Assembly: GCA_964373665.1 (NCBI GenBank)
Contig: CAYJVM010000014.1
Location: 1 to 23,290 of the forward strand
Origin: JACOWB01 sp964373665
GTDB lineage: Archaea; Aenigmatarchaeota; Aenigmatarchaeia; CG10238-14; SCSR01
Reading direction: 5' to 3'
Length of the DNA: 23,290 nucleotides
Part shown: positions 13,273 to 20,559 of the stretch, in pieces
How positions within the stretch are numbered: the first letter of the stretch is position 1
How the letters are laid out: every line of letters starts with the position of its first letter
Translations under genes and position numbers: made by a program
The notes under the pieces: generated by a model
What the model was told of the DNA's origin: nothing
The model's input: only the letters and a program-made list of their open reading frames with translations
Databases searched by the model: none

Positions 13273-15099
13273 CTATCTTAGCTCTTCCTTCTTCCATTTC
13301 TCAGGCGTCATACCAGGCTTTGCCAAAGCTTCCTTGCCCAATGCTGTATGAGTTTCTTCAGGCGCGATAATCAATCCCTGCAAAGGATCTCTTGCATGCT
13401 CAGTTATAATAACCATCTGCCTCTGTTCCGACAGAATACCCTCTGGCGAGATTCCGTAGAACTCTATCGGCAGTTTTTGCGGATCAATGCTCTTTTCCAA
13501 GTTCTCAATTATTTGCCTTAATGCAAGCACAGCAGTCCTTGTGATTTCAAATGGGTTCTGTCCACCGCCACGTTCGAAAACAAGATAACCGTCTTTGAAT
13601 CCCAAGTCGCGCAACTGGAACATCCATTTGTAAATCTTGAACTGCTGGTCTGATGGTATCTCAAAAGGATTATGATGATGTATTGGTAGTGGCTCATAAA
13701 TGTGAACGGCTTTGACATACTTTCCGAAATCAGGCGCATTCCTTTTCATCTGCTCGAATTCTTTCCCAGGATCCATTGCATTGTGTAGCCAGTGATTAAA
13801 GTCTATCAACAGTTTCAGCAAACCTGTCTTAAAAATCTGCTCGGCCGCCTTGGCGAAATAGTACATGTGCTCCGCCCTTATGATTCTTTGCAGACCTTCT
13901 ATCTGCCCTTCGCTCAGCTCGGGATTCTCGAAAACAAGCTGCACATTTATAGTCTTCAATTTATCAATGCCAGTCTTTTCATAAAAAGAATCCCCTTCTC
14001 TCTCAGGGAATTTCTTGATCATTTCTGCAGTATACTCCCTCAATGGTCCGACTTCAAAATGGCCGAGCACATATCTTGTCGCGACCATCGCAACTATTTC
14101 CGGGTCAAGGTAAATCTCACCTGTAGCCCTGTCTATAAGCTTCTTGGGCGCCCATTTTTCTTCCAAATCAGCCATCGACCTATCTTGGAAATACATTTTC
14201 CATAAAGGCTCATTGGGATCGTTTTTTTTCAGTTCAAGGTACTTTGCTATTACTGCATACGCCAACTCCTCGTCTGTTATCGCACCCTTTACGAACCTTA
14301 TTGCGGTCGCTTGCTCCCACTCCCTGTAAATTCCGTCCAGTATCTGATCATTTCCGGGCACCAATTCTGGATGCCTTTTTACGAGTTCGCGCATCAAAGC
14401 CTCGAATGTAGGCTGGATGCCGCCAGAAGCTAATTCTTCTGCAATCTTGTTTACCTCCTCCTTGTGCACATCCATATATCTCTGAACGTTATCCACCGTC
14501 AATCTCTCACGGAACCTGTTGAAAACCTCCTCCGTACTGGTTATTGCAATCGGGACTTCCCTTCCATAGACAAAAAGCAGTATGTCCCTCTTGAACCACT
14601 GCTTCAAGTCAGGGTTCTCGTCCAGCAGGTGCGACCACGAGTTCCTTCCCTTAAAGTCCAGCATAGGAATGCCCGCAAGCCTGTATCTTTCTGCAAAGTA
14701 GCCGATGGACATCATGTTCGAAATGTGGAAATCAATATAGCCTGGCAGATAACCGCTCATTTTCTTAGGCTTGATGAACTTGCCGTACAGCGCATCCATG
14801 TACTGGTGCAATCTTCTGTGCGCTTGCCTCCAAACCTGCTGCAAGGCAGTCTCGAAAGCGACAGTCTGTCCTATCTCTCCGTGCATCACCCATTTAATTC
14901 CCAGGTCGTCGATGAATCTCTTTATCAAGTGCTCAACTTCCGGCTCGAACAATTCCGCGGAAGTATAAGTTTCCATATCAGCCTGCACTGTGTCAACGCC
15001 GTATGTAAGAATAGAAGGAACCTTCTTCCCCAACCCCATCAAGTTGGGATCCCTTCCTATGCTGCCCAAACCACTCGATACGGTCAGGTGATAAGCCAT
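13273..15099 (-). CDS. 608-residue protein with TIM-barrel (AP_endonuc_2-like) motifs
   Basis: The protein starts with TYGVDTVQADMETYTSAELF and IKWVMHGEIG (His73). Near the C-terminal side it has LLIDFNHWLH (about residue 433), VKAVHIYEPLPIHHHNPFE (about 463-482) and GFKDGYLVFERGGGQNPFE (about 500-518). This order of H, DxNH, VHxxE and FERGG resembles metal-binding strands of endonuclease IV/xylose isomerase-like barrels, interrupted by a helical insert of about 300 residues. Such a large member is unusual, and metal-dependent isomerase or nuclease activity is an inference. The gene starts one base after the stop of the 592-residue gene and is surely in its operon. Its role is unknown. Confidence 0.6.
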   Translation of the reverse strand: MAYHLTVSSGLGSIGRDPNLMGLGKKVPSILTYGVDTVQADMETYTSAELFEPEVEHLIKRFIDDLGIKWVMHGEIGQTVAFETALQQVWRQAHRRLHQYMDALYGKFIKPKKMSGYLPGYIDFHISNMMSIGYFAERYRLAGIPMLDFKGRNSWSHLLDENPDLKQWFKRDILLFVYGREVPIAITSTEEVFNRFRERLTVDNVQRYMDVHKEEVNKIAEELASGGIQPTFEALMRELVKRHPELVPGNDQILDGIYREWEQATAIRFVKGAITDEELAYAVIAKYLELKKNDPNEPLWKMYFQDRSMADLEEKWAPKKLIDRATGEIYLDPEIVAMVATRYVLGHFEVGPLREYTAEMIKKFPEREGDSFYEKTGIDKLKTINVQLVFENPELSEGQIEGLQRIIRAEHMYYFAKAAEQIFKTGLLKLLIDFNHWLHNAMDPGKEFEQMKRNAPDFGKYVKAVHIYEPLPIHHHNPFEIPSDQQFKIYKWMFQLRDLGFKDGYLVFERGGGQNPFEITRTAVLALRQIIENLEKSIDPQKLPIEFYGISPEGILSEQRQMVIITEHARDPLQGLIIAPEETHTALGKEALAKPGMTPEKWKKEELR

Positions 15100-15100
15100 G

Positions 15101-16879
15101 CTAAATCCTTATTCCGGGAACTTTCACACCCTGCTGAAGGTATCGCAAAGTATAAAGATAGCCTTGCACCATCGACTCGACTTGGAACATTTCCGCAATC
15201 CTGTCGTCCATCGCGAACTCGTACGGCCCCCTTGCCCTGAGCCAGTCAAAGCGCACACCAAAGCTGTTTCCAATTGCATCCATAAGGTCTCCAAACGATT
15301 TCGATACTTTCTTTAACGGCTCTGCAAGATCTTTCTTCTCCTTTTCCTCTTTCTTCTCAACTCCATAAACTTCAGGATACTCTTCCTTTACAATATCCTC
15401 GATTTTCTTCAGGTTCATGTCCGATCCTGCATATTCGCCCAAAAGCTGGTTTATATAGTTCTCCAGTTGCTTTTCCCTTGCGATGATTTCCAGGAAATTG
15501 ACTATAATGACGTTCTGCGTCCTAGTCTGCACGGTCATGGTGTCGAACATGAGGTCTTCTATTTCTGTGCCGTTTGGCAGCCTGATGACATTTCTCAGGT
15601 AAGGTATGTCCAGAAATATAAAGTAGGGGCTGAACATCCAGGAGCTGCCTGCCATTGTTGGCAGATCCTCCCTTGCAGGAGTTCCGCCAAGCATCTGCAT
15701 AGCTTTCGTCCTGAATCTGTCAGACAGCCTCTTACGAGCATCGAACACATCCGCTATAGTTATCTCAACTCCGTATTTTTGTTGAACTTTGGGCATATAG
15801 TCCCTGATCAGCTTGTCGATCGACTTTTCCACAGGCAGCGCAGGAACCTTTTGTTTTGGATCGAAATTCTCTTTTGTTTTCTCAAGTATGTCTATTTCCC
15901 TGCCGGTAAAGCCTGCTTCCGAAAGCGAGACGGTGTCGTAAAACTCGCGGGTGATCTTGTATTTCTCTGCAGGCGCAAATGGCATAAATGCCCATATTTC
16001 AGTAAAGTCAAAAGAGAATGCCTGCGAACCCGGCTGGAAAAATCCCCTAGTGCTAAAGCCCCTCCAATTTTTATTTTCCATCCCATCATTGATCAGCTTG
16101 TATCTTGCGACAGTTGGCTTTAGCATCTCCGTGTATCTTTTAATAGAAGTCCTTCTTGCTTCCACAAGCCTTCTCACATTCTGGTACCTGTCGGTCAATG
16201 TCGGCTTGAACAGCCTGTCTCTCCACTCTATGAAAAGTTTGTTCTTGGTGGAAAGCACCGCGCCCTCAGCTTCTGTAAAGTGGTATTTTTGCGCTGTCTT
16301 TTTCTGATCCGTGTCATCGTCACCCAGCCTCATAAAGTCGACAATTATTGTGGGCCATCTGCTAGTTATCGTCCTTAGTGCAATGCCTTCTCCTGTATGC
16401 GCATCCACTTGATCGATGAAAACAGCCCTCAGCAGCTGTCCACCTTCCTTCATCATTTTCTCGCCATCTTCCTTTTCATCCTTCTTCTTCGATTTGAACA
16501 TCATCTTGCCCTTTTCAATCTTCGTGAAATAGTCCATGTACTCTACATACTTCCTTTGGTCGTGCGAGATCAGTTCAAAGTCGTGTATGGCTGTCGCTAT
16601 CTGTCCCAGGCCGGCCTTGATCTGCGCTTCAAGCTGCTCTTTCTGGTGAACGGTCAAGTCGTAATACTGCTTGAATGATGGCGTGACGCTGATCCATTCG
16701 TCTATCTTCACAGTCTCAAATCCTACCCTACGGAGCTGGAATAGCAGACCATAATAAAGGCCTGACAAAGAGCCCATCGGACCGGATATGTCGACGTACA
16801 TCTCGCCCTCGAAAGGGTTTGCATTCAATCCCAACCCAGGATGCTTATCGTAAATCTCTTCCAATACGACTTTCGACAT
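15101..16879 (-). CDS. 592-residue protein of unknown family
   Basis: I do not recognise this protein. It has no signal peptide and no membrane segment. Visible features are an N-terminal GLNANPFEGEMYVDISGPMG stretch, predicted coiled-coil-like helices (about residues 75-150 with a lysine/glutamate-rich KKKDEKEDGEKM segment, and 455-525 with KKEEKEKKD), a middle domain with FIEWRDRLFKPTLTDRYQNV, and a C-terminal part with FDWLRARGPYEF. It is directly followed by the 608-residue gene and preceded by the 60-residue membrane protein, all on the minus strand. The even codon use and long open frame make it certainly coding. Size and coiled coils suggest a structural or scaffold role, but this is a guess. 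Confidence 0.8.
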   Translation of the reverse strand: MSKVVLEEIYDKHPGLGLNANPFEGEMYVDISGPMGSLSGLYYGLLFQLRRVGFETVKIDEWISVTPSFKQYYDLTVHQKEQLEAQIKAGLGQIATAIHDFELISHDQRKYVEYMDYFTKIEKGKMMFKSKKKDEKEDGEKMMKEGGQLLRAVFIDQVDAHTGEGIALRTITSRWPTIIVDFMRLGDDDTDQKKTAQKYHFTEAEGAVLSTKNKLFIEWRDRLFKPTLTDRYQNVRRLVEARRTSIKRYTEMLKPTVARYKLINDGMENKNWRGFSTRGFFQPGSQAFSFDFTEIWAFMPFAPAEKYKITREFYDTVSLSEAGFTGREIDILEKTKENFDPKQKVPALPVEKSIDKLIRDYMPKVQQKYGVEITIADVFDARKRLSDRFRTKAMQMLGGTPAREDLPTMAGSSWMFSPYFIFLDIPYLRNVIRLPNGTEIEDLMFDTMTVQTRTQNVIIVNFLEIIAREKQLENYINQLLGEYAGSDMNLKKIEDIVKEEYPEVYGVEKKEEKEKKDLAEPLKKVSKSFGDLMDAIGNSFGVRFDWLRARGPYEFAMDDRIAEMFQVESMVQGYLYTLRYLQQGVKVPGIRI

Positions 16880-16903
16880 AATATTATTTCGCTTTCTCCC
16901 AGA

Positions 16904-17086
16904 TTAAGTTTTAACCAGAAGGAAAATCCCAGCGCCTATCATTAGAATTCCTATGAAGATTATGACAGTCGCGAATTCGTCTGGCATGTAGCCTCTTCCC
17001 CAGCCGGACTGTATGGCCGGAAAAGCTATCACGAAAAACAGACCGGCTATTACCAGCGCCCAGCCAACAAGCTTTGACAGCACCAT
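16904..17086 (-). CDS. 60-residue two-helix membrane protein
   Basis: Two hydrophobic helices (about residues 5-24 and 38-57) flank a short loop, GWGRGYMPDEF. The ATG start has AGTATAAAG about 15 bases upstream, which is close for a leaderless gene. The gene lies 24 bases before the 592-residue gene on the same strand and is probably the first gene of that operon. Its start faces the start of the paralogue pair across 45 bases. The family is unknown; it could anchor the products of the cluster at the membrane. Confidence 0.68.
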   Translation of the reverse strand: MVLSKLVGWALVIAGLFFVIAFPAIQSGWGRGYMPDEFATVIIFIGILMIGAGIFLLVKT

Positions 17087-17131
17087 AATATACTTTATAC
17101 TTTTAGATTAACATAATTTATTAGTGATTGT
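17087..17131. promoter_or_regulatory. Divergent promoter spacer in the unknown cluster
   Basis: The 45 AT-rich bases between the minus-strand membrane-protein gene and the plus-strand paralogue pair contain AGTATAAAG and TAAATTATG on the minus strand and CATAATTTATTAG on the plus strand. Both sets of genes are probably driven from here, which ties the two halves of the cluster together. Exact boxes are uncertain. Confidence 0.4.
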
Positions 17132-17659
17132 TTGCCAGTATTCGCAAGAGCAAGGATATTGATACATGACTATTGTCTGATACCGCGGCCTGTCGCCACA
17201 ATGGAATACACAGGGCCAAATCCGCAGCGAGCCTATGAATACATACGCAAGCTCTTTGCAAGCCTTTTCGGGATAACGGAGAAGGAGATACAGGAAAGGG
17301 ACTTTAGGTGGGATAGGGTGGCTGGCGGAGAGAGCTTCCATATAAGGTTCGAGACAATAAAAGATTTAGACACGTTCACATACCAAGACATAACTATCAC
17401 CATCGACGGGACCGCGCATTCAAGCAAGGAGTTCGGCAAAGAAGGATCAGTCAAGATTAGTTTTGAAGGCAAGATAAGGACGGAATATCCGCAGGACACT
17501 GTGTGGCAAAGGAGCCTTCTGTACGAGATGTTCAGAACTATGTACCACAAGCTCATCTACCAAGGCATAAGGAAAAAGTACGTGGAAGAATGCAGGGCGC
17601 TTTTATTGCAGTTCGGAGATGAGATGAAGCAGTTCTTCAATGTACTGCCGCAATCGTGA
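17132..17659 (+). CDS. Unknown protein, first of a paralogous pair
   Basis: No ATG fits. The frame can start at TTG 17132 (175 residues) or TTG 17159 (166 residues). The latter has AAGG just upstream and lies downstream of the transcript start expected from CATAATTTATT, so it may be the true one. The product shares with the next gene the pattern DYCL-P, YTGPNP, ERDFRW, then KEGSVKISFEGKIRTEYP and a helical end with LLYEMFRTMYHKLIYQGIRK. It is a soluble alpha/beta protein without cysteine motifs or membrane segments. I do not recognise a family. Its stop is followed after four bases by the paralogue. Confidence 0.72.
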   Translation: MPVFARARILIHDYCLIPRPVATMEYTGPNPQRAYEYIRKLFASLFGITEKEIQERDFRWDRVAGGESFHIRFETIKDLDTFTYQDITITIDGTAHSSKEFGKEGSVKISFEGKIRTEYPQDTVWQRSLLYEMFRTMYHKLIYQGIRKKYVEECRALLLQFGDEMKQFFNVLPQS

Positions 17660-17663
17660 TTGA

Positions 17664-18179
17664 ATGGCGAGCTGGGTTTTAGAAGACGACTGCCTGGTAC
17701 CCGACAGGCAGATAAGGATAGACTACAAGGGACCGAATCCATTCAGGCTTTACGCGATAGTGCCGCAATTGCTTAGAGCGATATGGGAAATCAGAGGGAA
17801 AGATGTCTGGGAAAGAGAGTTTAGGTGGGGTTCGGAGGATGACCCAAGAATGTTCTTTTCCAGGTTCATTGCGAGAAAGACGTATGACAACTGGTCAAAG
17901 GTCTATATGGAGATTATAATGCAGGGCAAGCAGCATTCTGATCCCAACAAAGAAGGCGAGGTGACCATCACAATAAAGGGAATACTGAGGACTGAATCGC
18001 CGAACAATACGATATTTCAAAGGAGCAGCATTTACAAATCCTTCAGATGGCTTTATTTCAGGAGCCTATATAACGACGTAAGGCGAAATCTTATAGACGA
18101 GTGCGCGATCAGGATTGGCGACTTGTCCAACGAGATAAGGAGAGTGCTGGGCATATCGCCAGAAGTTGTCACGAGATGA
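17664..18179 (+). CDS. Unknown protein, second of a paralogous pair
   Basis: The 171-residue product begins MASWVLEDDCLVPD and repeats the layout of the preceding protein: DYKGPNPFRLY, WEREFRWGS, a middle beta part (VYMEIIMQGKQ, then EGEVTITIKGILRTESP) and a C-terminal helix with FRWLYFRSLYNDVRRN. Identity with its neighbour is modest but runs along the whole length, so this is an old tandem duplication. The two products probably form a heteromer. It is spaced four bases from both its upstream and downstream genes, which makes a tight three-gene operon. Function is unknown. Confidence 0.8.
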   Translation: MASWVLEDDCLVPDRQIRIDYKGPNPFRLYAIVPQLLRAIWEIRGKDVWEREFRWGSEDDPRMFFSRFIARKTYDNWSKVYMEIIMQGKQHSDPNKEGEVTITIKGILRTESPNNTIFQRSSIYKSFRWLYFRSLYNDVRRNLIDECAIRIGDLSNEIRRVLGISPEVVTR

Positions 18180-18183
18180 TTCA

Positions 18184-18462
18184 ATGGGAATTTTCGGAGT
18201 AATCGGGGGCATAATTGCATTTCCTTTCAAGTTGATTTTCGGGAAACGCAAAGAGTCCAGCGAGTTGCCGCCGGAAGCGCCGCAATACACACAATCCAGG
18301 ACGAGTATGCCCGGCGATGCGGTGATGGACAACATGAGGGCAAAGATGGACATGATGATGGCGCAGATGGACAGCTTGAAGCTTGAATATGAAGCACTTG
18401 ACCAGAGAATACAGAACATGGAAAGGATGATCAGGGAAATCTACATGATAGCTAAGAGTTGA
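18184..18462 (+). CDS. Membrane-attached methionine-rich coiled-coil protein
   Basis: The ATG at 18184, four bases after the preceding stop, is preferred over an overlapping TTG at 18166 and gives 92 residues. The first 19 residues (MGIFGVIGGIIAFPFKLIF) are a hydrophobic or amphipathic membrane segment followed by a basic GKRK. A proline-rich linker leads to a C-terminal coiled coil (about residues 47-90) rich in methionine (MDNMRAKMDMMMAQMDSLKL). It likely oligomerises at the membrane and could link the paralogue pair to it. No family is recognised. Confidence 0.75.
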   Translation: MGIFGVIGGIIAFPFKLIFGKRKESSELPPEAPQYTQSRTSMPGDAVMDNMRAKMDMMMAQMDSLKLEYEALDQRIQNMERMIREIYMIAKS

Positions 18463-18521
18463 TTAGAAGAACTCTAACTCTGTAATATGCGTTTAAGAAA
18501 CTCAAAGACCAAAGATTTCTT

Positions 18522-18833
18522 ATGTATGCTGTTGTATACCACTATAAAATCAAAAAATCTTCTTTGGTGGAATGGAAAAAAACAATGAGGAAAGCAGACA
18601 CATTATACAAGAAGCATGGGGACAAGTGCAAAGAATGGTTATGGCTGATTAAAGAGGGTAAATCCCACATATCAATGATCAACATAGGACTGTACAAATC
18701 GAAGAAAGACTATATGACGATTGAGAAAAAGGTAGGCAAAGATAAGAGCTTTGCACCATTGTTAAAAGCATTCAAAAGAACCCTTTATAATAAAAAAGTT
18801 CTTGAAGAGGGATTTGAGTTGATTAGTATATAA
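18522..18833 (+). CDS. Dimeric alpha/beta-barrel (NIPSNAP/ABM-like) protein
   Basis: The 103-residue protein shows the strand-helix-strand pattern of ferredoxin-like dimeric barrels: YAVVYHYKIK, helix WKKTMRKADTLYKKHG, WLWLIKEG, then ISMINIGLYKSKKDYMTIEK and a helix near the end. Proteins of this type include NIPSNAP and monooxygenase-like families, but catalytic residues cannot be assigned. GTTTAAGAA at about 18490-18498 lies about 27 bases before the ATG and may be its TATA box. The gene stands alone between the unknown cluster and ychF. The fold call comes from the pattern only. Confidence 0.68.
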   Translation: MYAVVYHYKIKKSSLVEWKKTMRKADTLYKKHGDKCKEWLWLIKEGKSHISMINIGLYKSKKDYMTIEKKVGKDKSFAPLLKAFKRTLYNKKVLEEGFELISI

Positions 18834-18890
18834 AAGCTCGTTAAGAGAGCACATGAATATTTTAATGTTACAGAGAATCATTTGATTGAT

Positions 18891-20033
18891 ATGATAATCG
18901 GTTTGGTGGGTAAGCCTAGTTCTGGCAAGTCAAGCTTCTTCAAAGCGGCGACAATGATTGACGTAAAAACTTCGCCGATACCATTCACAACGATCGAACC
19001 GAATATGGGAACCGCTTATGTGACAATAGATTGCGTCTGCAGGGAGTTCAATTTAACATGCAAGCCAAAGCACGGCCATTGCAAAGACGGGAAAAGGTTC
19101 GTCCCTGTAAAACTGGTCGATGTCGGCGGACTAATTCCTGGCTCGCATGAAGGGCGGGGGATTGGAAACCGTTTTCTCGACGATATCAGACAAGCGTCTG
19201 TTATGATCCAGGTTGTTGATGCATCAGGATTGACAGACGAGGAAGGCAAACCAACAGAAAAATTCAACCCGATTAGGGAGATAGAATTTCTCGAAAGCGA
19301 GATTAATTCGTGGTTCGAATATGTCATTAGAAGGAATTTGGAAAAATTGAAACTTCCCACGGGGAAATCAGATTTGATAAATTTATCGCATGAAAAACTA
19401 AGCGGTTTGGAAGTAACTAAGGAACAGATTTCGCAGGCATTGGATAGAAGTTCCTTAAATGATATAGAAAAGTTTTCGCGCATTCTGAGGGAATTGTCCA
19501 AGCCGATAATAATCGCAGCGAACAAAATTGACTTGCCGACAGCTCAGGAAAATCTGGAAAAATTGAAGCAAGATTACAAACTAGTAATTCCAACAAGTGC
19601 AGAGTCTGAAATTGCGTTAAAGAAAGCACATGAAAAGAAACTGGTGTATTATCATGGCAATGATTTTCACATAATCGGTGATTTGGATGAAGGAAAGAGG
19701 AAAGCGCTTGAATTTGTCAAAAGAGAGGTGTTGGACAAATTTGGCTCGACTGGAGTGCAGGAATGCTTGAACAAAGCGGTTTTCGAAGTACTAAATTACA
19801 TTGCAGTTTATCCTGTTGCTGACGCCAGGAAGCTTACCGATAAGGACAGGAACGTACTGCCCGATGTATTCCTGGTTCCAAAAGGAACCACGATGAAGGA
19901 GTTTGCATTCAAAGTCCACACGCAATTAGGCGAAAAGTTCATCACAGGCGTTGATGCGAGGACGAAAATGAGATTGTCGGCTGAACATGAATTGAAAAAT
20001 AGGGATGTAGTATCAATAATTTTCGGTAGATAA
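18891..20033 (+). CDS. ychF: Archaeal-type YchF/Obg-family GTP-binding protein with TGS domain
   Basis: The ATG at 18891 is preferred over TTG at 18882 because MIIGLVGKPSSGKS starts as in relatives (380 residues). The P-loop is residues 7-14, the switch region PFTTIEPNMG follows, then G3 DVGGLIPGSHEGRGIGN, then G4 NKID at 211-214. The C-terminal TGS domain includes VFLVPKGTTMKEFAFKVHTQ and ends DVVSIIFGR. The canonical NKxD fits the archaeal branch better than bacterial YchF, where this motif is altered to favour ATP. These proteins bind ribosomes. Four cysteines lie in DCVCREFNLTCKPKHGHCKDG between switch I and G3, a possible metal or redox site. Confidence 0.95.
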   Translation: MIIGLVGKPSSGKSSFFKAATMIDVKTSPIPFTTIEPNMGTAYVTIDCVCREFNLTCKPKHGHCKDGKRFVPVKLVDVGGLIPGSHEGRGIGNRFLDDIRQASVMIQVVDASGLTDEEGKPTEKFNPIREIEFLESEINSWFEYVIRRNLEKLKLPTGKSDLINLSHEKLSGLEVTKEQISQALDRSSLNDIEKFSRILRELSKPIIIAANKIDLPTAQENLEKLKQDYKLVIPTSAESEIALKKAHEKKLVYYHGNDFHIIGDLDEGKRKALEFVKREVLDKFGSTGVQECLNKAVFEVLNYIAVYPVADARKLTDKDRNVLPDVFLVPKGTTMKEFAFKVHTQLGEKFITGVDARTKMRLSAEHELKNRDVVSIIFGR

Positions 20034-20051
20034 TTATACAGAAGTCAGTTA

Positions 20052-20417
20052 TTATTTCTCAAAATTGCTCTCCTCAAATGCACTAGGAACCAGAAGCCAT
20101 CTTATGTTTCGTGTACTCCTATACATGTGTGCAGCATATTTTCCAACACCGAAAAGATATTCTGAATCATCAGGTTGATACCCCTTGTCTCTCATTAACA
20201 TATACATAGCCGCACATAACATACCTTGAACCTTATACGAGGCATAGTTTCCCGACTCCATAAAATCAGGCATTTTCCGACCCAAAAAACCCTCGTTATA
20301 AATTTCCCCTCTACTCGAGAGGTAGTCACCAGATTTCCTGAGCCCAAATATTCTTCGAGATTCGTCCAGAAACAGGGGTGCTAATTCTTCCCTTCTTTCA
20401 CAAGTCAATGGAGCCAT
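20052..20417 (-). CDS. Unknown 121-residue protein
   Basis: The ATG at 20417 has a TATA box (ATTTAAATA at 20437-20445) about 25 bases upstream, which supports it over an in-frame TTG at 20426. The protein is mostly helical and soluble, with LFLDESRRIFGLRKSGDYLS, then FLGRKMPDFMESGNYASYKV and a methionine-rich GMLCAAMYMLMRDKGYQP helix. I do not recognise a family. It converges on ychF, with 18 bases between the stops, and stands alone on its strand. Confidence 0.7.
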   Translation of the reverse strand: MAPLTCERREELAPLFLDESRRIFGLRKSGDYLSSRGEIYNEGFLGRKMPDFMESGNYASYKVQGMLCAAMYMLMRDKGYQPDDSEYLFGVGKYAAHMYRSTRNIRWLLVPSAFEESNFEK

Positions 20418-20436
20418 AGTTTGCAATTGTATTTGG

Positions 20437-20445
20437 TATTTAAAT
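20437..20445 (-). promoter_or_regulatory. TATA box of the 121-residue protein gene
   Basis: ATTTAAATA on the minus strand is centred 24-25 bases from the ATG at 20417, the leaderless spacing seen across this window. Confidence 0.6.
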
Positions 20446-20450
20446 GGAGA

Positions 20451-20488
20451 ATACCACAGGTAGGTGGTGATTCATATTTGTTTTTTTT
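20451..20488 (+). repeat. Shortened relative of the 505-537 hairpin, followed by a T-run
   Basis: ATACCAC, six bases, then GGTGGTGATTCATA (20463-20476) matches both outer parts of the long hairpin at 505-537, but the inner stem is missing. ACCAC/GTGGT still pair. TTTG and eight T residues follow (20481-20488), which could end a plus-strand transcript. The two sites are about 20 kb apart, which suggests a dispersed element rather than local duplication. Confidence 0.5.
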
Positions 20489-20534
20489 GGATACAGACTT
20501 TTCCAAATGACTCGTTTATGAACTATTGGAAAGT

Positions 20535-20544
20535 TGTTTAAAAA
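20535..20544 (+). promoter_or_regulatory. TATA-like box of CTP synthase
   Basis: GTTTAAAAAA is centred about 21 bases before the ATG at 20560. CTTTATAAATG directly at the start codon is too close to act as the box for this start. Confidence 0.4.
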
Positions 20545-20559
20545 ATAAAATCTTTATAA

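Noticed and set aside
14464..15240. 258-codon plus-strand open frame
   Set aside because: It lies antisense across the 608- and 592-residue genes. Its product has low-complexity H/R/S/L composition typical of an antisense shadow.
15467..16123. 218-codon plus-strand open frame
   Set aside because: It is antisense to the 592-residue gene, with no upstream promoter and no protein-like pattern.
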